64,000 nt of DNA from contig CM051455.1 in NCBI GenBank assembly GCA_028274465.1, forward strand, positions 121,555,462 to 121,619,461. Direction: 5' to 3'. Positions within the stretch are counted from its first letter, which is position 1, and each line of letters starts with the position of its first letter. The position numbers were made by a program, and so were the translations under genes. The DNA comes from Plantago ovata. Lineage: Eukaryota > Streptophyta > Magnoliopsida > Lamiales > Plantaginaceae. Of this stretch, positions 10,734 through 21,089 are shown piece by piece. The notes under the pieces were generated by a model. It did not search any database. It worked only from the letters and a program-made list of their open reading frames with translations, and was not told where the DNA came from.

Positions 10734-12704
10734 TCAAATCCACTTTCTGATGTGGTGTCTTGCTCGGTTGACCTTTTGCTGAACATACTTTTCAGTAAGT
10801 TCTTTTCTAGCAAGGTTCCTTCTAGCCCTAGCATTAAGATTCTTTTCAGAATTCTTAGGCTTGATTTTCTTCATCTCTTTGAAGTATCTTAGCTGACTTT
10901 GCTTGTACTCATGAAAGAGTTGACTTTGCTTGGTTTTGAAACCTAGTCCACTTTTCGGAGAATGCTGAGCTTTAGCATCAACAACCTTACTTGATTCGGG
11001 TTTATCAGCAAAGGAATTCTGATTACTTTTAGTAATCTTGCCTTTAGTCTTAACAACTTGCTTTTCAGCAACTTGTTTGGCGGGATGCTTCACAACATCC
11101 TTTTTCTTTCCAGTTTGCTTTTCAGCAACCTGTTTTCCTTTTAAAGTCTTGTTACTTTGAGTAGAAACAGCGGGCTTTATGGTCATAGGTACTTGATTGC
11201 TTGTTTCAGCAACCTTAAATTGACCAAACTGATAGATTTCTGGTAGACCACTATCAGTAGCACGTACAAAGGAGATATGTGATTTATCTTTTCTCAAGAT
11301 TTCTACGTCATCACCTTCATACATTGCGCCTAAACCCTCTTTCTGAGATGGGTCTCTCAAATAAGAGTTTAGTTCAGTCAGCGTATTACTTGCATCAACA
11401 TAAGATTTGAAATTGACTTTCATCTTTTTCATCTCTTGGATTTCAGCAAGTAACTTTAGAATTGAGGACTGATATTCTTCGAATTCTAATGCCATTTGAG
11501 AATTCTTCTCTGTAGCTTCAGCAATCAACTTCTTAAGACGCCTTATTTCAGCATCCTTTTCTTCTGTTTCTTCTTTCAGCAAGACGTACTTTTCAGTAGT
11601 CTGCTTGGTCAGAATTTCAGCAAGTTGTAGTTTCTCTTGCTGTCTGCTCAGAGTTTTCTCAAATCTTTCGATTTCTCCTTGAATCTTGTCAAGGTCAATC
11701 TCGTCTTCACTTTCTGAGTCTGAGTCAGAGGTAGGGTTGTTTACCTGACCGGCCATGAGGCAGAATTCGTAGTTTGACACATCTGGATAAGCTTCCATAG
11801 CTATTCCACAAACTTCTTTGCCAATCTCCACGTCTAGAGTGGCTTCTTCATCGTCGGTGTCTGAACTTTCATCCTCACTGTCTTCGGAGCTAGTATCAAT
11901 ACACAATGCATCGATTTTTGCTTGAAGCTTCTTCTTTTCTTCAGCAATAAAAGCTCTTTTGAACTTCTTCTTCTTTTCAGCAGATTTGCCTTTCAGCAAA
12001 GGGCAATTAGCTTTGAAGTGTCCAGGCTTTTTGCAGTAAAAACATAGATCATTTCCAACTGCTGGTTCTTCTGATGATGTAGCTTGCTGAGCTTGCTTGT
12101 TCAGCGAGCTAGTCTCATTCTTGTACTTATGGTAGTTGTTACCAAGATGCTTTTTCAGCTTCTCTTTTGCTTTTCGCCTTTCAAGTTCCTTGCTGATGAA
12201 TTTCTTCATGTTTTTGACAACCAAAGCATTTTCATCAGTAGGTTCTTTTTCATTCTTCTTTTCAGAAGATGACGGCTTTGCAGCAAGAGCAATGTTTTGC
12301 GATTTTTCAGTAAATACACTTTCTCTTTGCTTTGTCTCATAGTTGACAGTAGCAAGATGAGAGAACAACTCTGTTGGTGTAATGTCTGGCATTCCTTGAT
12401 TATAATAGAAATTTTGAGTGTGGATCCATTCTTTATTCAAACTTCTGATGATAGTTTTCACTTTCTCAGAATCTGAATAAAGGTTTCCAACACCCAATGC
12501 TGCCATTTCACTAACAAGATTTGTGAATCTGAAATCCAAGTCTTCCAGTGACTCGTTTGTACCTTGCTTAAAGTTTTGAAACTTTAATTTAAGTACTTCA
12601 AGTTTGTTTTCCTTGGTTTTGTCAGATCCAGCACAAAGATCTTGAACCATTTTCCAAGCTTCTTTTGCAGTCTTAGCACCCCACAGTTTGCACTGTATGG
12701 TATC
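10734..12704 (-). pseudogene. gag: Element A gag, C-terminal part
   Basis: Continues the gag interrupted by element B: the reading LWGAKTAKEAW appears immediately inside the junction at 12704. The segment 12650-10734 encodes 638 residues. It holds the UBN2-type Copia gag core (KLKFQNFKQGTNESLEDLDFRF), a CCHC knuckle (CFYCKKPGHFKANC, near 12050-12010), a very acidic stretch and a long coiled-coil-like region (about residues 330-430). A lysine-rich tail ends at the stop at 10734. It packages the element RNA. The extension beyond the zinc knuckle is much longer than in small Copia gags and is typical of SIRE-like elements. Confidence 0.88.
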
Positions 12705-13950
12705 TGATGAATGTGTATTTTACACTTTCATTCGAGTCTTTTTCACCTAATTTAGCTATCCTCTATGTTAATTTAGCTATATTTTAGTACATTTTATTAG
12801 AATAGTGTCACGTTTCCCTTTAGATTTTATTTTACAGGTTTTGGTTGAAATTCGGAGATTTACGTGCAATTATATTGAAGTCTACAAGGAATTGGTGTTC
12901 CAGAAGCCTATTTGGAGTATCTGAAGGTTTCCGGATAGGATTTGGAGTCTAGGGGTCGAATCTGGACGTTAGAAGGCCATTAGAAGTCTGAAACCGAGTT
13001 CGAAAAGGCAAAGAAATCCAAAACCGCGTTGAAAACGCGGAAATTCCGCGTTTACACTGTGGGGCGAACCGCCGCGGGCAAAAATCAGGCCTATATATAG
13101 TTGCGAGTTTTCTCTCCGAAAATCATATCTTTCCAAGCCTACTTTCTCACCTCTCTCTATAGTTTTAGGTAGGAACTTCCCGGGGCCTGTCCTGGGAGTT
13201 CCATAGCTTAGGGGATACTTTTTCATAGCAGATTGGAGCGCGTAGGATCGCAATCATCCGGAGATTGACAACCTTCGGTAAATTTGTATCTTACAACTTT
13301 TATCTACTTATTTTATATTCTTTCAATATGTTTTCTTCTATGATTGCTATTGATTGCATGCACATTATGAGTAGCTAAATTTATCGTTGGTGGTAGTATG
13401 TGAATTCTTAGCGAGGGAAGATAATCATGCTAATGGCTATATCGCGCATTATACTCCGTGTCATTGCTTTATTTCGTTGATGAGTTGAACACCAAAATTC
13501 TCGTATGTTGTATTGATCATTATGCACACTAGGACACTTGTCGGCCAATCAGACCAAATTATCTTCGTAGTGTTGAATGATTACGGAACACAATAGGACG
13601 TTAGTTGTTGACAGGCCAGACCCATATTATCTTCGTAGTGCATAATACTTACAACAGGACCCAAGATTCATTCAAAGATCTCTATGCAAGACCGAGGAAT
13701 TTATGCATGATTATCGACCCATTATGTTAAGAGGGACCATACTATCACCAACCTCCATTATCTGCTTGAAAACCCCCTATTGCTTTATATTTGTTGTTTT
13801 ATATTTTCTTGATTAAATAGATAAAGCTAGTTATAGTCCCGAGAGAACGACACTCGAGTCATTCTACTCCTACACTACGGTTTTCGTTGTAGTTGTGGAT
13901 TGCCTTTGGCTAATTACAAATTTATTTGACTGAATCTGACACGTTTATCA
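12705..13950 (+). repeat. Element B 5' LTR
   Basis: 1,246 bp, TGATGA...TTATCA. A TATATATAG box is at 13093-13101, just downstream of a GC-rich palindrome (13061-13079). An antisense frame of 94 codons inside it is a by-product that recurs in related LTRs. Confidence 0.95.
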
Positions 13951-13953
13951 AAT

Positions 13954-13971
13954 TGGCGCCGTTGCCGGGGA
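13954..13971 (+). promoter_or_regulatory. Element B primer binding site (tRNA-Asp type)
   Basis: TGGCGCCGTTGCCGGGGA starts 3 bp after the 5' LTR. It is the common Athila-type primer site, complementary to the 3' end of tRNA-Asp. The identical 18 bases occur in element E at 51821-51838. Confidence 0.9.
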
Positions 13972-14166
13972 CTATACTCCTTTTTTCTATTTAATTTATT
14001 TATATTTACAGCTTTAGATTCCTAATTCTATTAGTTTTAGTTTTTCTTTTAATCTCTCTCTGCTTTCCTAGTCTGTTTCTAATTCACTTTTCCTAGCTTT
14101 AGTAGTATTCGATATCTAGAAATTTTCACGATTTTTCGAAATTTCTAACGAGGCTAATTTTTAGTT

Positions 14167-15522
14167 TTGAGTTACTCTTACTACAGACATACAGGTATGA
14201 TGTCCATGCGCGCTCGCATGACACCCCAATTCTCGCAGGTGAGGAGAGGATCTTCCATATACCTGGAAGACGAGTTAAGGAGGTATGAGGTGACGGAGTC
14301 CATGGTGAGGTACTTACCGAGGTACGAAGATGGAGTAGGGATGGACCCATGGAGTTTCATTCGATCCTATGAGGAGGAAATAGAAAGAATTCCAGCAGAA
14401 GGGTTTACTAAAGACCAATTATGCAGGAAACTATTTTCTTTTGCTCTTGGGTATGAGGCGAAACGTTGGATTGCAAGTTTTGAACCAGGATCGCTGAAAA
14501 CCTGGGGCCAAGTAGTAGAGGAGTTCTTGGCGCGGTTCATGCCTTATCATGAGACAATTGCCTTACGTGATAGGATCCAATATTTCGAGCAAGGAGAGTA
14601 TGAGCAGTTTTGTGACACCTATGAACGTTTTGAGATGTATAAACGTGAGTTCCCCCATCACCGTTTCGAAGATGGGGAGTTGATTTGGTGCTTCGTTGGT
14701 GGACTTCGTGAAGAGGAACGACTTAGAGTGGATCAGTTGAGCGGCGGTCTGGGAGAATGTACGATCGACGAGGCAGAAGAAGTCCTCCGTAAGTACGCCA
14801 GAGGTTCAACACAATCCGATGAGGTCATACCAATTCACATCACCGCAAAGGAAGAAGATCGAGGTGAAGCAGGAAGCTCATCCGAGGAGTATTTTGAAAC
14901 CGAAGAAATCAGTGAGGAAGATGCACATGCCGAGCAAGTTGAAGATGACCTTCGTATAGCAAAAGTTGTTGAAGAAGTTGAAGTAACTGAGCATCTTACG
15001 GAAGAATTCAGCTTGTTGAATTGTGCTGAAGTAGAAGAGGTTAGAGAACTTGAAGAGGAGAAAGGATTGGAAGGCGACACCCCCCTGGAGGTGGGGGGCG
15101 AGTCGCCCAGCATGGGGGGAGAACCGCCTCCCATGACCAGTGAGCTGGACGACCCCAGCTCCCCTGTTTCTTTACTCCTAGACATTCGCATCAACCCAAA
15201 ACCACTTCCTTCCGTTACTACTGAGGTTCTTAAGTACAAAGAGGTGAATCTACTCCTCCGAGGTGGAAAGCTTGACAAGCAAGATACACAGGAGCCACCA
15301 CTAAACAAGCACCTCGATGAAGTCAAAGTGAATGTTCTCCTATTGATGAAGTCCTTATTGAATATGCCTGCAAAGCAAACCAGTCCATTCACCATGGTGA
15401 GATCTTTGAGGCTTCCAAGGTCTCTTTGCTACATCGGACCAAGAGAATGGCGGCCACCGTGGGGAGGTACTCTTGAGTCCATTCTTGAATACTCAGCCGA
15501 CCGAGGCCAAACCGTTCGGTAA
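14167..15522 (+). CDS. gag: Element B Gag-like protein
   Basis: An intact 451-codon frame. Residues about 60-190 form a retrotransposon gag domain (DPWSFIRSYEEEI, LFSFALGYEAKRWI, WGQVVEEFLARFMP, FCDTYERFEMYKREFPHH), which builds the virus-like particle. Residues about 215-320 are strongly acidic (many Glu). The C-terminus is low complexity and ends in a motif also found in element E near 56045 (ADRGQTVR here). No zinc knuckle is visible, and no protease or pol follows. The start 14167 is the first ATG of the frame; the third in-frame Met-rich position near 14200 is an alternative. It is the only intact gag of this family in the window. Confidence 0.85.
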   Translation: MSYSYYRHTGMMSMRARMTPQFSQVRRGSSIYLEDELRRYEVTESMVRYLPRYEDGVGMDPWSFIRSYEEEIERIPAEGFTKDQLCRKLFSFALGYEAKRWIASFEPGSLKTWGQVVEEFLARFMPYHETIALRDRIQYFEQGEYEQFCDTYERFEMYKREFPHHRFEDGELIWCFVGGLREEERLRVDQLSGGLGECTIDEAEEVLRKYARGSTQSDEVIPIHITAKEEDRGEAGSSSEEYFETEEISEEDAHAEQVEDDLRIAKVVEEVEVTEHLTEEFSLLNCAEVEEVRELEEEKGLEGDTPLEVGGESPSMGGEPPPMTSELDDPSSPVSLLLDIRINPKPLPSVTTEVLKYKEVNLLLRGGKLDKQDTQEPPLNKHLDEVKVNVLLLMKSLLNMPAKQTSPFTMVRSLRLPRSLCYIGPREWRPPWGGTLESILEYSADRGQTVR

Positions 15523-16994
15523 CATCTAGTATCACTTTTTATTTACTCATTCTCTTTTGCTAGGGACTAGCTTAAGTTTCATGAGGGGGATGGGATGTGA
15601 ACCATGATGTTAAGTTTTGTTTGGTTTTGTGTCGATTAGTATCTTGTTCTATGTTTGCATTTGCACGTTTACTGCTTTCTTAGATTTTTTAGGTTGGATT
15701 CTTCCTAGGATAGTTTTTGCATGTTTTTATATGGAGTTTATTGCCGAATTTTTTGAACTTTTTTATTGGGTAGATCAACTAGCTATGCCATTAATCGTAT
15801 GCTTCATCTCTATGAATTTGTTTGAGGTTTTTCTCGCTTGGCTTGTCACATTTATGTATTGCACTTAGTTAAGCATGGTAGTCTCGACATCACTTAGTGG
15901 TGTTTTCTCTACTGCGGTTCACGAAGGCCTTTATAATAGGATGATGCATGTTAGGGTCTTATGGTTGTTTTCCCGAGTAATTATGTACCTAAGAGGCAAC
16001 AACTCTTCACCATGCTTTGAGATTGCTAAATGCCTAGGAAGGAGGTAGTGTGAGGTTGTGTGATCCTTTGTTTATAACCTATTCTTCCGAATAGGTTTGG
16101 GGAGGGGGTTACACCATCGTTAGACTTGTTTCTGTTTTTTTCATTCTCGTATCGTGAGTTTATTTTTCCTTTTCAGTAATTTTGTACTCCAACCTATTCT
16201 TTCGAATAGGTTTGGGGAAGTCGTGTGAGTCTTTTTGTTTCTCTTTTTGTTATGCTACTGCTGGCTAGAAAAAAATCGAAAAAAGAGAAAGAAAATTCCA
16301 GAAAAAAGAGAAAAAGAAAAAAGAATCTGGAAAGAAAAAAGAAAAAAAGAAGACCCCAAAAAAGCAAAGAAGGGTCCAAAAAATTAAGCCAAATAGCAGT
16401 TTAGCAAAGTTTGAGTCTTTTCAATTTTTCGTATTGTTCGTAACTGTGTTTTTCTATTTTTTATCTTTTTTGTCTTAAGTGTCATCTGTTCTAGACCACC
16501 CTCGTCCTGCCATTCAGGAAGTGGTGAATAGCTTAAGACTTTACTTGAGAGATGGGTAGAATAGGGGAGTGTTATCTTTTATAGGGAACCCTCCTTCGTT
16601 TGATGAGAGCCAGTACTGGTTCGACCTCTTTTGAGAAAAGTCTTAACATGGTGGAACAACAGTAAGTCCTCAGTTTCATAGGCACGGGGAAACCATTCGT
16701 ATCTTAGCATGCATCATTACGTCGTCACTGACTAGGTCCAGGTAGAGAATGTTACGAGAGACTATCTTGTCTTGACATAAGTGCTTATGTGGATGTGTAT
16801 AAGTCAATCGAGGTATTCTTCAACCTATATTCATGCTTTGATTTATATGGTTTTTGTTCATATGTTATTTGGTAGATTCAGTAATTTAGTTCATTTTATT
16901 TGGCATAAAACTCCATTTTTGAGTCTTGCATGTTTTTTGTATTAGAGTCTAGCTTAGTTGCTTGAGGACAAGCAAAGGTTCGGTTTGGGGAGTT
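15523..16994 (+). other. Element B 3' non-coding module
   Basis: No credible gene is present. It holds two perfect hairpins with stem AACCTATTC/GAATAGGTT (16076-16097, loop TTCC; 16191-16212, loop TTTC), each followed by TTTGGGGA. A homopurine tract lies at about 16267-16380, and a polypurine tract GGTTTGGGGAG ends just before the 3' LTR. The same module occurs in E (56042-57593) and, inverted, in D (40199-41300). Confidence 0.85.
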
Positions 16995-18260
16995 TGATGA
17001 ATGTGTATTTTACACTTTCATTCGAGTCTTTTTCACCTAATTTAGCTATCCTCTATGTTAATTTAGCTATATTTTAGTACATTTTATTAGAATAGTGTCA
17101 CGTTTCCCTTTAGATTTTATTTACAGGCTTTGGTTGAAATTCGGAGATTTACGGGCAATTATATTGAAGTCTACAAGGAATTGGTGTTCCAGAAGCCTAT
17201 TTGGAGTATCTGAAGGTTTCCGGATAGGATTTGGAGTCTAGGGGTCGAATCTGGAGGTTATAAGGCCATTAGAAGTCTGAAACCGAGTCCGAAAAGGCAA
17301 AGAAATCCAAAACCGCGTCGAAAACGCGGAAATTCCGCGTTTACAGTGTGGGGCGAACCGCCCCAGCCAGGAGGCGAACCGCCGCGGGCAAAAATCAGGC
17401 CTATATATAGTTGCGAGTTTTCTCTCCGAAAATCATATCTTTCCAAGCCTACTTTCTCACCTCTCTCTATAGTTTTAGGTAGGAACTTCCCGGGGCCTGT
17501 CCTGGGAGTTCCATAGCTTAGGGGATACTTTTTCATAGCAGATTGGGGCACGTAGGATCGCAATCATCCGGAGATTGACAACCTTCGGTAACTTTGTATC
17601 TTACAACTTTTATCTACTTATTTTATATTCTTTCAATATGTTTTCTTCTATAATTGCTATTGATTGCATGTACATTATGAGTAGCTAAATTTATCGTTGG
17701 TGGTAGTATGTGAATTCTTAGCGAGGGAAGATAATCATGCTAATGGCTATATCGCGCATTATACTCCGTGTCATTGCTTTATTTCGTTGATGAGTTGAAC
17801 ACCAAAAATCTCGTATGTTGTATTGATCATTATGCACACTAGGACACTTGTCGGCCAATCAGACCAAATTATCTTCGTAGTGTTGAATGATTACGGAACA
17901 CAATAGGACGTTAGTTGTTGACAGGTCAGACCCATATTATCTTCGTAGTGCATAATACTTACAACAGGACCCAAGATTCATTCAAAGATCTCTATGCAAG
18001 ACCGAGGAATTTATGCATGATTATCGACCCATTATGTTAAGAGGGACCATACTATCACCAACCTCCATTATCTGCTTGAAAACCCCCTATTGCTTTATAT
18101 TTGCTGTTTTATATTTTCTTGATTAAATAGATAAAGCTAGTTATAGTCCCGAGAGAACGACACTCGAGTCATTCTACTGCTACACTACGGTTTTCGTTGT
18201 AGTTGTGGATTGCCTTTGGCTAATTACAAATTTATTTGACTGAATCTGACACGTTCATCA
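16995..18260 (+). repeat. Element B 3' LTR
   Basis: 1,266 bp, TGATGA...TCATCA. TATATATAG lies at 17402-17410. Its GC palindrome block (17350-17399) is 20 bp longer than in the 5' LTR, while the rest is nearly identical. Confidence 0.95.
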
Positions 18261-18568
18261 GTATCCAGAGTTGATCGAATGATGATATTTCTTGCTTGGC
18301 CATCAAGACATAATCTCTTAGCTTCGTCAGAAGTCCATTCCTCTCCTCGTTTTGGCACAACCGTATCTGATGGTTCGCCTAGGATGGTTTCCTTTCCAGC
18401 TTCAGTGGTCTTGTGAGGGAAACTCCTTTCAACCTTGGTGATCTTGATAGGTCCATCATTAATGACGGTGACCATTTCATCACTAATGGCCTCAAGATGT
18501 AGCATCATGTTGTTTCCCCATTTCTCGTAATTTTCCAGCTTCAGCAAGGGAGCATCTCCTAAAGACAT
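18261..18568 (-). pseudogene. gag: Element A gag, N-terminal part
   Basis: Starts at 18568 (MSLGDAPLLKLENYEKWGNN), the DUF4219/UBN2-type start of Copia gags, and reads into B's target duplication after RSTLD. Beyond it lies B's LTR; the true continuation is at 12704. It starts about 100 bp after the primer site, a normal leader length. Confidence 0.85.
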
Positions 18569-18664
18569 CCTGTCAGCAAAGCACTACCAAACTGATCAAG
18601 TGAGAGTGATTTATGGAAAGCACCTAAGGGGATCTAGGTTCAGTGCTGAAGGTTAAAGAACCTG

Positions 18665-18676
18665 GCTCTGATACCA
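18665..18676 (-). promoter_or_regulatory. Element A primer binding site (tRNA-iMet)
   Basis: On the minus strand TGGTATCAGAGC, the plant initiator-tRNA primer site, separated by 2 bp from the LTR end at 18679. Confidence 0.92.
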
Positions 18677-18678
18677 CT

Positions 18679-20331
18679 TGTTGGTCCCTTTAAACAACAA
18701 GAAAAGACTAGAGGGGGGGGGGGGTGAATAGTCTTTTCAAACTTTCGTCGTTTAAAACTTTCTCAGCAAGTGCTTATTACTTTTCAGTAATGAGTTTGCT
18801 GATACTTAACTTTCTCAGCAAGCGTAAGTTACTTTACAGTAGCTTGGTTTGCTGATACTTAAAATCAGAGAGCGGGAGTCTTTGATACAAAAAGTGCTCT
18901 TTCAGTAAGTAAAGGTTTCAGCAAGTGAAGTGAGTGACTGTGTACAGACAGATATGATTTGCTGAAAACTAAATACAGTAAGTAAATCACACAAACACTT
19001 TTATAGTGTTATCTTAGAGTGGCGTAATCTCTCAACTAATCCACTTTGTCCTTTCTAGGACTGAATCCACTAAGATATGATTGAGGTTCCTTACAATCTC
19101 CTATGTAGAGCGATTCAACAGAAACCAAAGCACACTTGCTTTGTCTCCAACCTAAACTAGAGAACTCAACCTTGTTCTCCACCAAACTTGGTACTTTTAA
19201 TCAGCAAAACTATGCTCGATTAAGTTCCCCCTGAATATCACGCCTGAAAGGGTGTATTTTCAGTTAGAGAGTTTTGGGGTGAGATAACTTAATTATAACT
19301 TATTCAGTTACAACAAGTAATCTAAGAAACACAACTTTGAATACTTTGCAGTAAACAAGTTTGATTGTTTCTGGTGTCAAGACTTGTTCTTGTTCGAAAG
19401 AAAGAACACTTAACTAATTTCTTAGCCGAGTTTGTTCTACTTCTTCACAAGTAGCTTTTTCAAGCTTTTAAGTCTTGGAACGGATCAATGGCAGTAAGAG
19501 TGTTTGAAGGTATGTGAGTTTAAAGCACAAGTGAGAGTTTGATCACGTTGTTGACACACTTCAACTCTTCGCCGGATGACCTCTATTTATAGTGAAAATA
19601 AGGAGCCGTTTGAATTTTAAATTCCAAGGCTTTTGATCCTTAACATGTCACTATCTTGCTTTTGTAATTTCAGCAGCGTCCTTATTTGTCTTCTAGTCTT
19701 CATATCCTTCGCGTGTAAGCTTTGCATTTAATGCACATTTGAATAGAATTCAAACAGTAACATTGGAGCGCAAATTCAAGTACTTTCAGCAAGGGGTCAC
19801 ATATGTTCCATCAGCAAGTGGTTAGACTCAGTTTCACCAAGCACAACCTACTCTGTCTTTCAGATTTTCACTTATGCAATGTTGTTGCTGAAGTTTCCAC
19901 TTTCTGAGCAACACGTGCCTTTGTAGATACCAGTCTTTCAGCAATCTTCAAGTCTTCTGATCTTCTAAATCTTCAAGTCTTCAGATCTTCAATAATCTTC
20001 AAGATTCTGAGCGGTTTCTAATTGCTTCAATAGTTTGTTTGTAAAAACAAAGTATATCGTCAGCAAATGCTTCAATAGGTTATTTTCTTTTCAGAAAATA
20101 AGATACATCATAAGCTAAAGCATCAATAAGTTATTTTCTTTTCAGAAAATAAAATACATCATACGCTAAAGAAATAACTTATCTAGCACCTAATCTAAGT
20201 CTTCAGCAAACGTTCCTCTTTTACAAAGTCCTTAAAATTCTAAATTCCTATGGACCTTAAGAGTACTAGTTACTAGACTTTCCTTAATTTAACATGGTTA
20301 ATTGCTCATCAAAATTACAAATTTCCTAACA
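18679..20331 (-). repeat. Element A 5' LTR
   Basis: 1,653 bp. On the minus strand it begins TGTTAGG and ends CCAACA, with matching terminal inverted repeats. It contains a run of 10 or more G near 18712-18722, many TCAGCA/TGCTGA hexamers (for example near 18770, 18817, 19785, 19812, 20205), and a duplicated AT-rich block of about 55 bp near 20066-20175 (two copies around TTATTTTCTTTTCAGAAAAT). Confidence 0.88.
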
Positions 20332-21035
20332 ACACACATTAATTATCTTAATTTAGAAAAGAGCTTAAATATTATTGCAAAAACATCCCTACAAAATAAA
20401 TTTTGAAAAATACAAAGTCGGTCAGCAACAGGGGAGGTAATGCAATTTCCCTTTGTTAAATAAACTGTAATAAATTCAAATTTTATTATTTGTTTGTAAT
20501 TTCTATTTTATTGTATGTTTTTTTAAAGTAATTATTATTTTTTATAATTTTTAATTAAATATTTAAATTATAAAACAATTAACTAGTGGGAAAAACTACT
20601 TTTTTAGACTAATAACTACTTATCAATATTTACTTGGTATATAGTATAGATAATGAAAGGGCCACTAAATTAACAAACCTAATAGTTCAAGAATAGTTTA
20701 AATGTCCTAAATTAAAATTGAAATGAGTTTGAATATTATATCAAATATAGAAAAACAAAAATAATATTCTATATTCCATTTAAATATTTCTAAATTTTCA
20801 TTTCGGCATTTCATTACAATTTTCCTTAGCACTAATGGAAAGTTTGTACTCACACTTACCAATTTCTTTAGTATTTATATTTCCTACTTTATGAACTCTT
20901 TGTCATATTTTATCATCCAACTATGTTTTATTTCTTGTTTTCTTTATTCCTTTGAAAATTTCTGAACTTATTATTAAATTGAACTTAATAAATGTGAACT
21001 GAATTGAACAGAACTTAATGGACCTACACTAAAAA
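20332..21035. other. AT-rich intergenic stretch
   Basis: About 700 bp of very AT-rich DNA between element A and the non-LTR retrotransposon pair. I see no gene, no repeat boundary and no RNA motif in it. Confidence 0.6.
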
Positions 21036-21054
21036 CATCATCATCATCATCATC

Positions 21055-21088
<34 letters not shown>
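21036..21088 (+). repeat. (CAT)n/(AAT)n microsatellite 5' of the non-LTR element
   Basis: About seven CAT units pass into about eleven AAT units that end exactly where the first non-LTR copy starts (CCTCACGTAAGC at 21089). The same TAA unit recurs at the 3' side of the array. Confidence 0.95.

Positions 21089-21089
<1 letters not shown>

Larger units (their letters stand above)
12705..18260 (+). mobile_element. Non-autonomous Athila-like LTR element B (gag only), nested in A gag
   Basis: LTRs at 12705-13950 and 16995-18260 start TGATGAATG and end ATCA. GTATC at 12700-12704 and 18261-18265 is a perfect target duplication inside A's gag. The interior has a tRNA-Asp-type primer site, one gag frame and about 1.47 kb of non-coding DNA with hairpins, a purine tract and a polypurine tract. 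There is no protease, RT or integrase, so it must be mobilised in trans. By eye the LTRs differ at roughly 17 positions plus a 20-bp indel, implying a fairly recent insertion. Confidence 0.95.
1..20331 (-). mobile_element. SIRE/Maximus-like Copia LTR retrotransposon A, nearly complete
   Basis: Read on the minus strand the order is 5' LTR (18679-20331), tRNA-iMet primer site, gag, protease-integrase-RT-RNase H, a long extra frame, polypurine tract and the first 5 bases of the 3' LTR at the window edge. Integrase before RT marks it as Copia, and a long frame after pol is typical of the SIRE/Maximus lineage. It is split by element B inside gag and by a Cassandra TRIM in the extra frame. The 3' LTR and left target duplication lie outside the window, so LTR divergence and TSD cannot be checked. 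Removing the two insertions leaves about 14 kb, long but in range for this lineage. The element is inactive because of nonsense codons and insertions. Confidence 0.9.

Noticed and set aside
12969-13253. Antisense frame of about 94-125 codons (MRSYALQ...PRTGPGKFLPK), also at 17258-17563, 37288-37671, 50841-51218 and 57838-58185
   Set aside because: It lies inside each Athila-family LTR on the antisense strand, and its end varies with the GC palindromes. It recurs because the LTR recurs, not because a protein is conserved.
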